NCBI GenBank assembly: GCA_046080125.1
Contig: JBJTTJ010000078.1
Span: 1-64,000, forward strand
Length of the DNA: 64,000 bases
Direction: 5' to 3'
Source: Cuspidothrix sp046080125
Lineage (GTDB): Bacteria; Cyanobacteriota; Cyanobacteriia; Cyanobacteriales; Nostocaceae
In this document: positions 25,567 through 34,121 of the stretch, one piece after another
Layout: the number at the start of each line of letters is the position of its first letter
How positions within the stretch are numbered: the stretch's first letter is position 1
The notes under the pieces: model-generated
Database searches by the model: none
What the model saw: only the letters and a program-made list of their open reading frames with translations
Told to the model about the DNA's origin: nothing
Program-made: the position numbers and the translations under genes

Positions 25567-26601
25567 ATGAACTTAACAGCTGGTGCATTTACAAAAGATT
25601 GTTCAACTAAACTTAATGATTATGTTACCGCTTTAGCTTGGTCTAATCAGGGAGAAATATTGGCAGCAAGTTCTGGCACGGGAGAAGTTGTTTTATGGGA
25701 AAATGGTGAATTAAAGATGTTGCAATCTCCTACAAATAAAGCGGTAAATTGTCTAGCTTTTTCCCGTGATGGTAAATATTTAGCGATGAGTGGACAAGAT
25801 GGAACAGTAAAAATTTGGTGTGAAAATGAATTAATTACGACTTTAGAAAATGCGCCGATTTGGGTTGATCAATTAGGATGGAGTTATAGTAATAATCAAT
25901 TAGCTTTTAGTTTAGGTAAATACGTCCAAATTTGGGATGCAGATACATCTAAAGTTGTGGCTAACCTCAACTTTGAAGATTCTTCAATTTTAGGAATTGA
26001 CTGGCGCAAAGATGGTAAATATTTAGCAATTAGTGGTTATAAAGGTGTAAAAATTTGGTCTACTCAAGATTGGGATGATGAACCATTTAGATTTTCTATG
26101 CCTACTGTGAGTACAGCAATGGCTTGGTCTCCAGATGGTGAATATTTAGCTTCTGGAAATATGGATCGGACTTTGAGTGTTTTACAATGGGAAAATCCTG
26201 ATCCTTGGTTGATACGGGGCTTTCCAGGGAAAATTCGTCAATTAGCTTGGTCGGATACAAAAACCGCCACAGGTGCGCCTATTTTGGCTGCTGCCAGCCT
26301 TGATGGTATAGTTTTATGGGAAAAATCCCTAGATGAAACTATGGGTTGGGAAGCGCAAATATTAAGTAATCATCTGGATATAATTAGGGCGATCGCTTTT
26401 GCACCAAAAAGTTTTCATCTCGCTTCTGCTGGTGCTGACGGTTGGTTATGTCTATGGGATGAAAACAAGGAAGTATCACAAATTTTTAGCGATACAACCT
26501 CAGGTTTTTCTACCCTATCTTGGCATCCCCAAGGACAATTATTAGCCGCCGGTAGTGAACAAGGAGAATTAATAATTTGGTCAACTTCTAGGAAAACTTA
26601 A
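25567..26601 (+). CDS. WD40-repeat protein
   Basis: A 344-residue protein made almost entirely of WD40-like blades, with no extra domain. Repeating signatures include VTALAWSNQGEILAASSGTG, NCLAFSRDGKYLAMSGQDGT, TAMAWSPDGEYLASGNMDRT, RAIAFAPKSFHLASAGADGW and STLSWHPQGQLLAAGSEQGE, each followed by a WxW-type strand. About seven blades fit, giving one closed propeller, a protein-binding platform in the cytoplasm. It follows the COG0523 GTPase on the same strand. A functional link is possible but not shown. A palindrome (26634-26657) closes the gene, opposite the NDH-1 operon. Confidence 0.9.
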   Translation: MNLTAGAFTKDCSTKLNDYVTALAWSNQGEILAASSGTGEVVLWENGELKMLQSPTNKAVNCLAFSRDGKYLAMSGQDGTVKIWCENELITTLENAPIWVDQLGWSYSNNQLAFSLGKYVQIWDADTSKVVANLNFEDSSILGIDWRKDGKYLAISGYKGVKIWSTQDWDDEPFRFSMPTVSTAMAWSPDGEYLASGNMDRTLSVLQWENPDPWLIRGFPGKIRQLAWSDTKTATGAPILAAASLDGIVLWEKSLDETMGWEAQILSNHLDIIRAIAFAPKSFHLASAGADGWLCLWDENKEVSQIFSDTTSGFSTLSWHPQGQLLAAGSEQGELIIWSTSRKT

Positions 26602-26633
26602 CAATTCAGATTTGAGGATTTCTATTATATAGT

Positions 26634-26657
26634 AGGGGTAATTCATGAATTACCCCT
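26634..26657. terminator. Perfect palindrome between convergent WD40 and CO2-hydration genes
   Basis: AGGGGTAATTCA (26634-26645) is followed directly by its perfect complement TGAATTACCCCT (26646-26657). It belongs to the dispersed AATTCATGAATT family and probably works as a two-way terminator. Confidence 0.6.
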
Positions 26658-26683
26658 AGGAGAAAATGGGTTGAGTACAGATG

Positions 26684-28006
26684 TTATCTATAATCCTGGC
26701 TTTGAATATCCCGTAATCTCGCTGCATCACGCATACCATAATCAGGACGAGTAAAGCGACTTAGCTGCATTTCAAAAAATTCCCGATTTGCTTGTAAATG
26801 TTTAGGATTCGGGTCATCCAAAGGATATAAAAGGGCAGTTCTCAAAGCTTGAATTACCGCAGATGTCACATTATACATGGAACGTTGGAAAGTAATCCCC
26901 AATTGAATTAACATATCCTCTTCCCCCCGACAATATTGTTGATAATAATCAACTAAATATTGGGGTAGAAAATGCAACATATCTTGCATTAATAACGTAG
27001 GAGGAATACCTGCTGTACCGACGGGAAAGACATCAGCGTAGAGAATGCCATAATGGAAGTCTTTTTGGTCTTCTGGAACTTGTCCTGCTTGGGCATTATA
27101 TGATTTTGTGCCTCTAAATGGTGCTGTGCGATAAAAAACAGCTTCTACATAAGGTAATGCGGCTTCATATAACCAGGTAAAACCCTTAGATTTGGGGATG
27201 ATTTCATAACATTCACCATCAACATAAACATGATGATAAATGGGACGACCTGCAATTGCAAATATGCCATTGACAAGGAAATTCATAGCATCAGGTACAC
27301 CTTTGAAACCACCTTCATCATAAATATCGGACATTTCAAAAAATACAGGTGCCATGACTTCCCAAAAAAGTCCTAAATTAGAATAATAGGACATCATGCG
27401 GCACTGTTCCAAGAACATATCAGGAAACAGTTTATAAAGTCCCAACATCATGGGATTTTTCCGAAAATAAGCTTTAATTGCCTTGTCGGCATTCGTTTTA
27501 TATTCTTGTGAATCTAAATAGGCATCAAATTGGTTAACTGGTGCATACATTTGGCGATGCCATAACATAGCTTGCATACAAGCTTCCGCAAATTCCATAT
27601 TAATTCTGTCATGGAATAAATGATGGAAAATCTTGGGCATTTTGGTAGTTTCACCTTTTTCCATAAATGCCAGAAGTTCTGGGTGTGCGGTAGCTATACC
27701 TCGCCAAATTCTTAAATCAGCATCATCACCAGCATAGTGATTATGTAAGTCTAAATATTCTTGGGGTAAGAAATATTTAAAAGCTGGCAAAGGGTCTAAA
27801 AATACTCTTTCGGCAATGTAAAGCAAATCGCGCCAATAAAAATCCATCGGTACAGCATAAGCTTTATAAATACCGATAATTTGCATTAAGTTTTCCGGTG
27901 TATCTGGCAACATTGAACCGCCAGCTTCTAAGCGATAAATAATTTCTGCAAATTCGTGTTTTGAAGGTGGGATTTTTGTATTTGGTTTAGCTGGGGTTTG
28001 TACCAT
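26684..28006 (-). CDS. CO2 hydration protein of NDH-1MS/MS' (ChpX/ChpY, CupB/CupA)
   Basis: A 440-residue soluble protein that turns CO2 into bicarbonate on the cytoplasmic face of the specialised NDH-1 complexes. The sequence matches the family throughout (YKAYAVPMDFYWRDLLYIAE; YLDLHNHYAGDDADLRIWRG; GGFKGVPDAMNFLVNG). The histidine/arginine cluster IFHHLFHDR (127-135) fits the region reported to bind zinc: His129 and Arg134 keep the five-residue spacing. It is last in the order ndhF-ndhD-chp on one strand. Whether it is the inducible CupA or constitutive CupB form is not decided: there is no cupS next to it, which argues mildly for the CupB type. Confidence 0.92.
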   Translation of the reverse strand: MVQTPAKPNTKIPPSKHEFAEIIYRLEAGGSMLPDTPENLMQIIGIYKAYAVPMDFYWRDLLYIAERVFLDPLPAFKYFLPQEYLDLHNHYAGDDADLRIWRGIATAHPELLAFMEKGETTKMPKIFHHLFHDRINMEFAEACMQAMLWHRQMYAPVNQFDAYLDSQEYKTNADKAIKAYFRKNPMMLGLYKLFPDMFLEQCRMMSYYSNLGLFWEVMAPVFFEMSDIYDEGGFKGVPDAMNFLVNGIFAIAGRPIYHHVYVDGECYEIIPKSKGFTWLYEAALPYVEAVFYRTAPFRGTKSYNAQAGQVPEDQKDFHYGILYADVFPVGTAGIPPTLLMQDMLHFLPQYLVDYYQQYCRGEEDMLIQLGITFQRSMYNVTSAVIQALRTALLYPLDDPNPKHLQANREFFEMQLSRFTRPDYGMRDAARLRDIQSQDYR

Positions 28007-28040
28007 AATATTTTTGTTTTGGTTAATATGTAGTTAATAT

Positions 28041-28065
28041 GTAGGGGTTTATGCTAAACCCCTTA
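28041..28065. repeat. GGGGTTTA/TAAACCCC palindrome, copy at 28.0 kb
   Basis: GTAGGGGTTTATGCTAAACCCCTTAC is a near-perfect palindrome between the CO2 hydration gene and ndhD. Relatives are at 50607-50634 and 62018-62040. Confidence 0.55.
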
Positions 28066-28082
28066 CCCATGATTTTTGATGA

Positions 28083-29585
28083 TTACTTCAAGGCAACTTG
28101 GGCAATTACGGTTTTTTCAGTGGTGGGAATTGCTGCTACCATGGCGGTAGTTGTGGTTTCACTCCAACGCACTAACCAAACTGGTTGTACTCCCAAAAAG
28201 ATGATTAAGGAAGCCAAAATTAGGGCTGGTACTTTTTCATTCCATAATACTCTAGGATAGTAAGCTAGGTCATTTTGCAGTTTCCCAAAACAGGTACGAT
28301 TGAGAAGAATGACAAAATAAACGGCGGTTAAACCAGATGCAACTACACATAAAAGTGTGGGAATGGGGAAGGTAGAAAAACTACCTTGAAAGGAAATAAA
28401 TTCGGCAACGAAACCCGTTAAACCAGGGATACCCGCGCTGGCCATGCCACCTAAAACCAGTAAAGCACTAATTAATGGTAAACCGCGAATGGGACTCATT
28501 AAACCATTCAGTTTGTCTAATTCTCTTGTTCCAACTTTAGTTTCAACAACACCAACTAAATGGAAGAGAATGGCCAGAATAATTCCATGACTGAACATTT
28601 GGGCAACAGCACCAACTAATGCTAGTGGTGTACTAGCTGCTGCTGCTAGTAACATATAGCCCATGTGGCCGATAGAACTATATGCTACCATACGTTTGAT
28701 GTCTTTTTGAGCGATCGCTACTACTGCCCCATAAATCGCGCTAATTGCCCCCCAAATTGCTAAGGTTGGGGCGATAATATGCCATGTTTGGGGAAACATT
28801 CCCAAGCCAAATCGTAATAATCCATAAGTTCCCAGTTTAGCCAATATTCCACCCAGTAAAATAGCGATAGGTGCGGAAGCTTCAACGTAAGCATCTGGTA
28901 GCCAGGTATGGAAGGGAATTAAAGGAATTTTGATGCCAAAACCTAAAACTATTCCTGCTAATAATACTAATTGCATTCCGGCGGAAATGTTTTGTGTTGC
29001 CACAGCATCAAAGGCAAAACTGTGAGAACCAGTTAACCATACCATGCCTAAAAATGTGGCTAAAATTAAAGCCCCGGAAATTGCTGTATAAATCAGGAAT
29101 TTCATCCCGGCATAAGCCCGTTTCTCTCCTCCCCAAATGGAAATTAGTAAATAGAAGGGGATTAATTCTAATTCATAGAATAGGAAAAACAGCAGTAAGT
29201 TTTGTGATAAAAAAGCACCAGCAACACCACCACAAACCAATAAAATCAGGGAATAGAATAAACGGGGACGTTCTGTGTTTTTACTACTGCTATAAATAGC
29301 AATCCAAGTCAGGAAGCTATTTAGTACCAACATTAATATTGATAGTCCATCAACTCCTAGTTGATAACTCAATCCTAATGTTTCGTTCCAAGGTAGATAT
29401 TCGGTGAATTGTATCCCTGGATTGGCGATGTCAAATTTGAAGAGAATGAAAACATTCCACAGTAAAACTAAACCTGTGATGATTAAAGATACTAACCGAA
29501 TCCGACTGGCAGGAATATCTTTTGCTGGATAAAAACCGATGATTATGGCGGCTATAATTGGTAGCCAAATTAAAACACTCAACAT
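28083..29585 (-). CDS. ndhD: NADH dehydrogenase-like (NDH-1) subunit NdhD, CO2-uptake type
   Basis: A 500-residue antiporter-like membrane subunit (NdhD3/D4 class) with about 14 hydrophobic helices. Typical motifs: FFLFYELELIPFYLLISIWGG with the conserved TM5 glutamates, IKIPLIPFHTWLPDAYVEA, and KDIKRMVAYSSIGHMGYML. It forms part of the proton-pumping arm that carries the CO2 hydration protein on the thylakoid membrane. ATG at 29585 gives the usual N-terminus MLSVLIWLPII; a longer frame to 29672 adds 29 polar residues and is unlikely. It lies between ndhF (158 bases upstream) and the chp gene (76 bases downstream). Confidence 0.95.
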   Translation of the reverse strand: MLSVLIWLPIIAAIIIGFYPAKDIPASRIRLVSLIITGLVLLWNVFILFKFDIANPGIQFTEYLPWNETLGLSYQLGVDGLSILMLVLNSFLTWIAIYSSSKNTERPRLFYSLILLVCGGVAGAFLSQNLLLFFLFYELELIPFYLLISIWGGEKRAYAGMKFLIYTAISGALILATFLGMVWLTGSHSFAFDAVATQNISAGMQLVLLAGIVLGFGIKIPLIPFHTWLPDAYVEASAPIAILLGGILAKLGTYGLLRFGLGMFPQTWHIIAPTLAIWGAISAIYGAVVAIAQKDIKRMVAYSSIGHMGYMLLAAAASTPLALVGAVAQMFSHGIILAILFHLVGVVETKVGTRELDKLNGLMSPIRGLPLISALLVLGGMASAGIPGLTGFVAEFISFQGSFSTFPIPTLLCVVASGLTAVYFVILLNRTCFGKLQNDLAYYPRVLWNEKVPALILASLIIFLGVQPVWLVRWSETTTTAMVAAIPTTEKTVIAQVALK

Positions 29586-29743
29586 ATTTATAAATTGGTA
29601 ATTGGTGATTGATTTACAGTCAGGATTCACTCTCTGGAGGGAAGATAAAGAAAAATGTTCTTCATCCTTCATTCCGATAGGGAAGCGTGGCCTTAGCTAT
29701 ACTCCTTAACTCCTGACTCAGTTACTCCTGCCGTAAATGGTAT

Positions 29744-31603
29744 TTAAAAGATAAAATTGATGACCTGAATTCCCCAGAAAGGCCATGTCACCCAAGCACC
29801 TAAAAAACCGACCCCTAGCAGGACTGTCAAGGCATAAAATTGAGTTTGTCCACTGTTGCTATATTTCAAACCTTCACCACCTAAAAGAGAAAATAAACCA
29901 ACAAAGTTTACAATCCCATCTACTACAAATCTATCCAGCATATCGGCGAGTTGGGAAAGTTGGGCGACACCAAAAATAATGGTAATTTTGTACAACTTGG
30001 GGGTGTAAAAGTCGTAGGCAAATAGATTTTGTAAACCTTGCCAGGGTAAACGAATTGGTTTAGGAATGTTGCCTAAATAGATGATGCTGCTAATACTGCA
30101 ACCGAAGACACTTGACCAAATTAATAGGAGGGCGACATCTTTATTTAATGTTGCCCAATTGGGAAGTAATGATAAACTTTGCAACACTAAAGGCAGGTGT
30201 AAAACAAAGCCGCATAAAATCATCATTGGTAAGACCATTAACCAAATAGCTTCCGGGGAGCGTTCACTCATTTGTTTAGGTTTACCACCGAAAATTAAGC
30301 CAAATTCTCTAGTCAAACTAAATGCTGTTAAGGCATTAACAACAATTACTATTCCTACTAAAGTTGGATGTGTTTCCCATAGGCCATCGGCTAACTTAAA
30401 TAAAGCCCAAAAACTTCCTAACGGGGGAAAACCTATTAAACCCAATGTACCGATAATAAATGCTAAACCGGACATGGGACGGCGTGACCACAGACCACCG
30501 AGTTGGGTAACATCTTGAGTAACACTGTTCCAAACTATTCCTCCGGTACTCATGACTAATAATCCGGTGGCCAGGGCATGGGTGAGAACTAATAATAGTG
30601 CGGCTTCGTTTTGCTGTGTCCCTACAGCAATAAATATTAATCCCATGTAAACACTGACAGAATAGGATAAGCAGCGTTTAATGTCAATTTGAGCGATCGC
30701 AATCAATGAACCGCCAATAGCTGTCAATGCCCCAATAGCGACTATGACTGAGGACGCTATAGGAGATAAACTAAACACAGGTTGCAATTTGATTAACACC
30801 CATGCACCACTGGCAACTACCACAGAATTACGCAAAATCGTACTGGGAATAGGACCCTCCATCGCTTCATCTAACCACAGATGCAAGGGAAACTGAGCGC
30901 ATTTACCCATTGGACCGGCAATTAACCCCAAACATACTAAGGTGATAATTTTGGGGTCAACATTGGCCGTGCTTGCCCATTCGGCTAATTCTGTATAATT
31001 CCATGTTCCTGAAAGTGTCCAAAGTCCTAGGACACCCATTAATAAAAACAAGTCTCCCACCCGTTTGGTTAAAAAAGCATCTCGCGCCCCAGTCACCACC
31101 AAAGGCTGACTAAACCACAAACCTACTAATAAGTAAGTTCCCAAGGTGAGGATTTCCAGAATTACATAGGTGAAAAATAAATTGTTACACAAAACTAAAG
31201 CGCAAAGACCAGCTTCAAATAATCCCAATAAGGAGAAGAACCGTCCCCACCCCCAGTCCATTTCCATGTAACCAATAGCATATATCTGTGCCAGCAAGTT
31301 CAATCCGGTAATAATAATTATTGCCCCGACGCTGATGGAAGAAATTTCTAAATTAATGGTCAGGTCTAAACCTGCTGTAGATAGCCAAGGTATAAATACT
31401 TCTTTGGCTGGGTGATTCCAAGTAGCGGGAAAAGCCAAGACAGCATGGAGAAAGGAACACAAGGTCATTACCGCATTGACGTATCCTGCCGGTCTAGGCC
31501 CGGTTTTGCGAATTATTCCCGGTGACCAAGGTATGGCTAAAAGCCCACCAATTAAAGCATAAACTGGACTTAGCCAAACAGTGTCTAGAAAATACTGCGC
31601 CAT
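29744..31603 (-). CDS. ndhF: NADH dehydrogenase-like (NDH-1) subunit NdhF, CO2-uptake type
   Basis: A 619-residue NdhF3/F4-type antiporter-like subunit. It has a long run of membrane helices with family motifs FFTYVILEILTLGTYLLVGL, QFPLHLWLDEAMEGPIPST, QIDIKRCLSYSVSVYMGLI, and a C-terminal part corresponding to the lateral helix. It is shorter than respiratory NdhF1 (about 680), as expected for the CO2-uptake paralogues. With NdhD and the CO2 hydration protein it forms the distal module that powers CO2 conversion at the thylakoid. It is first in the operon; the 387-base region upstream is likely to carry the promoter. Confidence 0.95.
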   Translation of the reverse strand: MAQYFLDTVWLSPVYALIGGLLAIPWSPGIIRKTGPRPAGYVNAVMTLCSFLHAVLAFPATWNHPAKEVFIPWLSTAGLDLTINLEISSISVGAIIIITGLNLLAQIYAIGYMEMDWGWGRFFSLLGLFEAGLCALVLCNNLFFTYVILEILTLGTYLLVGLWFSQPLVVTGARDAFLTKRVGDLFLLMGVLGLWTLSGTWNYTELAEWASTANVDPKIITLVCLGLIAGPMGKCAQFPLHLWLDEAMEGPIPSTILRNSVVVASGAWVLIKLQPVFSLSPIASSVIVAIGALTAIGGSLIAIAQIDIKRCLSYSVSVYMGLIFIAVGTQQNEAALLLVLTHALATGLLVMSTGGIVWNSVTQDVTQLGGLWSRRPMSGLAFIIGTLGLIGFPPLGSFWALFKLADGLWETHPTLVGIVIVVNALTAFSLTREFGLIFGGKPKQMSERSPEAIWLMVLPMMILCGFVLHLPLVLQSLSLLPNWATLNKDVALLLIWSSVFGCSISSIIYLGNIPKPIRLPWQGLQNLFAYDFYTPKLYKITIIFGVAQLSQLADMLDRFVVDGIVNFVGLFSLLGGEGLKYSNSGQTQFYALTVLLGVGFLGAWVTWPFWGIQVINFIF

Positions 31604-31990
31604 TCAATTACCTCTATAGTTTACAGCAAAAATTAAAGAAAATTGAGCAATTAATGTTGATTCCTATCAGTTTAAGTGTTAGCGATAATGGAAATTTATC
31701 TTTGTTTAATCTTCTTAAGATCAGCTTACCGTTATCTGCGCCAAAAAGGAATTATTCAATTAGTATAAATTTACGATATTTTGCGTAACTTATTCTTATG
31801 TTTTAATGTATTCAATAATTAGATGATAACTATTACTTTTACTCTATGGATTGAATTTATCCATTGTATCTGTTAACTAGGGGCGGTGTTTCCCACCCCT
31901 TCAAATGGGCTTTAAAAATTGTCTTTATGGACAGGTAAGCATCTCGACTACACTCGATAACCGGCTACGGGCGACAGCGAAGAAGTTATC
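31604..31990. other. Region upstream of ndhF, probable promoter, repeats only
   Basis: No gene. It contains a hairpin (AGGGGCGG...CCACCCCT, 31879-31900) and a fragment of the cyanobacterial TCGACTACACTCGATAACCG-type repeat (about 31937-31958) just after the small membrane gene ends. No regulator-binding site for CcmR or CmpR could be fixed with confidence. Confidence 0.35.
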
Positions 31991-32173
31991 TCACTTCCAC
32001 CTACTTAAATGGGGAAGATTACTTGAGTCTACCACCATAGCTTGATTAATTTGACTAATTGGTGCTGGTTTCATATCTCGGTAATCAATAATTTGGACGA
32101 CAATTAGGTAGACGATGGCCAGTAGAATGGAAATTGCACCTGTAATAATCGCAACTATTTTACCACGGTTCAT
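31991..32173 (-). CDS. Small single-pass membrane protein
   Basis: A 60-residue protein. After MNRGK comes one clear membrane helix (IVAIITGAISILLAIVYLIVVQII), then DYRDMKPAPISQINQAMVVD and a short polar tail. It has the look of a conserved small cyanobacterial membrane protein, possibly an accessory of a membrane complex. It lies on the same strand upstream of ndhF, with a 387-base gap, so shared transcription with the NDH-1 operon is possible but unproven. The last residues overlap dispersed repeat sequence, so the natural C-terminus may have changed. Confidence 0.7.
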   Translation of the reverse strand: MNRGKIVAIITGAISILLAIVYLIVVQIIDYRDMKPAPISQINQAMVVDSSNLPHLSRWK

Positions 32174-32276
32174 AAATCTTTCCTACAAATAGAGTTATTG
32201 AGAGGTTTCCATCTCTAGATTGACATAAACAAACAGAATCAAGGTAGGGGAGAAGGATGAAGGTTCTTGCCAGATA

Positions 32277-33974
32277 TTAGGACTGAAAGGCTGGTAATTC
32301 CTTAAGAATTGTAAACCGGATATGGTTAATAGCCAAGTCACCCAGGGCAATATCTTCTTTAGTTAATCGCGTACCGTTACTGGTAAGGGTTTCAAAGGAT
32401 ATACCTTTACCAATTTCCAGATGATACCAACATAATCCCATAAAAAACCTTGTAGGATAGGGGCCACCTTCACCAATATCATCAGGGTTAGATTCCATAG
32501 GCAACCAACCGAAACCGGGAATGTAAAATTCTAGCCAAACATGATTAAAATCTGGTTGAAGGGGGACTCCTTGATGTTCGCCATACACCGGGCATTTATA
32601 TCTACCGACAGTACGACAGGGAATACCATTAAGACGACACAGTGCTAGTAACACACCTACGTATTCTCCACAAGAACCAACGCCCCGGTCTAGAACTATA
32701 TCTGGGGTATCAATGTATGGTTTGATACCGTAGGATAATTGATCATAAACATAGTTGCGGATACTGTACATTTTCCGTAACAGGTTAGTTTCAGAATTGA
32801 CGGCTGTACGGGCGGCACGGATGACAATATCAGTATCCATGGCTAAATCATCATCATCTACTAGATAGCGGGTTTTGAGTTCCGGTGAAAGTTCCGGTAA
32901 ATCTTCCACATCTCTGGGAGTGATGCGATATTTAATACCCCGGACTTCTACCAGTGCTTTCCAACCAAAAATATGGCGTTCACCGGGAGTGAGGGCATCA
33001 AACTTAAAAACGGCTACTTTTTGTCCGTCAATAATTTCTTCTGTGAAAGGTAAACCAATAGGTTCTACTTGTTTGACCTTTTGGCGTTGGGTTTCTGAGG
33101 GGAGGGCAATGCGCCATTCTATATTGGGTAAATAAACTTCATCCAGGGGGGAAATTTCCTCAAGATAGGACATTTCTATCAGATAGCCATTGGAGAGGGC
33201 GTAGTGTTTATCCGGCTCATAATGATAATATAGGGGATGAATGAATGTGCGATCGCGGTAGGTTAATTCATGACAGGGATCAGCATTGGGATTATCCCGA
33301 ATATAAGGTTCTTCGCTGGAGTATGCCAGATAAAGCCGGTCTTTACCTGCCTCATCCTGTCCATGAACAGTGATACCGCTAGGAGAATCAAAAGGAGTAA
33401 GAACACTGAAACGGACTTCTCCAGTAGCCCTGTCCATAGAATAAACTGTTTGTTCCGTGCGATCGCAAACCCAAAGAGTTTCCTGACTAACTGCTAAATT
33501 TTCTATACCTACACCGGGGGCATAAAATCTAGTAATTTCCTTGCGGGTATCAGCGTCAAAAATTAAAATATAGCCGAGTCTTTGACAACTGATATAAACT
33601 GTAGATTCCCAAACAGCCACCCCATCAGCAGCATAAGGTAAAGTCACAAAGTGTTCTAAACCTAATGATCCCAGTTTGCATAAATAGACACTGTTACCAC
33701 GAGTCACCCACAGATAATCTTGCCATACAGCTAGACCAGTCACGTCTTTAAATTCCCGGACTTGGTGGGGATTGATGATTCTGCTGTTATCATTCATCGG
33801 GTCAATTTCTAGGAGATGACCTTTAACCGTATCAATGCCAATCAGTCGGTTTTGAACAAAAGCAATACCATAAAGAGTAGCAGCAGTAATTGGTCTGATA
33901 ATTTTTTGCCCAAACATCTGGCTCACTGTCAAACTGGGTAGTGGAAAACTCATATCATTAAGCATATTAGTCAT
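32277..33974 (-). CDS. Transglutaminase-like protein with N-terminal beta-propeller
   Basis: A 565-residue protein. Residues about 20-230 look like a propeller (GLAVWQDYLWVTRGNSVYLC; VAVWESTVYISCQRLGYILI; IENLAVSQETLWVCDRTEQT), as in NHL or SMP-30 relatives. Residues about 385-510 are a transglutaminase-like core with Cys435 in GVGSCGEYVGVL and His478 in FNHVWLEFYIPGFGWLP. The acidic partner would be Glu494 or Asp498, since the usual WxPxDP is WLPMES. Bacterial members are mostly peptidases or amide-forming enzymes; substrate unknown. No signal peptide. Several in-frame ATGs (33974, 33965, 33953) are possible starts. It is transcribed alone. Confidence 0.82.
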   Translation of the reverse strand: MTNMLNDMSFPLPSLTVSQMFGQKIIRPITAATLYGIAFVQNRLIGIDTVKGHLLEIDPMNDNSRIINPHQVREFKDVTGLAVWQDYLWVTRGNSVYLCKLGSLGLEHFVTLPYAADGVAVWESTVYISCQRLGYILIFDADTRKEITRFYAPGVGIENLAVSQETLWVCDRTEQTVYSMDRATGEVRFSVLTPFDSPSGITVHGQDEAGKDRLYLAYSSEEPYIRDNPNADPCHELTYRDRTFIHPLYYHYEPDKHYALSNGYLIEMSYLEEISPLDEVYLPNIEWRIALPSETQRQKVKQVEPIGLPFTEEIIDGQKVAVFKFDALTPGERHIFGWKALVEVRGIKYRITPRDVEDLPELSPELKTRYLVDDDDLAMDTDIVIRAARTAVNSETNLLRKMYSIRNYVYDQLSYGIKPYIDTPDIVLDRGVGSCGEYVGVLLALCRLNGIPCRTVGRYKCPVYGEHQGVPLQPDFNHVWLEFYIPGFGWLPMESNPDDIGEGGPYPTRFFMGLCWYHLEIGKGISFETLTSNGTRLTKEDIALGDLAINHIRFTILKELPAFQS

Positions 33975-33998
33975 AAATCATTACTTTTTAACGTTAAT

Positions 33999-34054
33999 GG
34001 TCAGTGGTTAGTGGTTAGTGGTCAGTTGTCAATAAAAACAACTGACAACTGACT
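33999..34054. repeat. GGTTAGTGGTCAGT repeat with inverted arm
   Basis: Degenerate copies of GTCAGTGGTTAGTGG are followed by an inverted arm, CAGTTGTC (34023-34030) against GACAACTG (34043-34050). It lies between divergent genes and is typical of filamentous cyanobacterial intergenic repeats. Confidence 0.5.
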
Positions 34055-34121
34055 AATTCCACATTTTCGGACATCACTAAATTATGATCGAGTTTTGTAA
34101 CCATTTCCTATAACCTACAAA

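Noticed and set aside
29586..29672. N-terminal extension of NdhD to 29672
   Set aside because: The added 29 residues are polar and precede a typical NdhD start (MLSVLIWLPII).
30081..30518. 145-codon plus-strand frame antisense to ndhF
   Set aside because: NdhF is complete and conserved across this stretch, and the antisense product is basic and without motifs.
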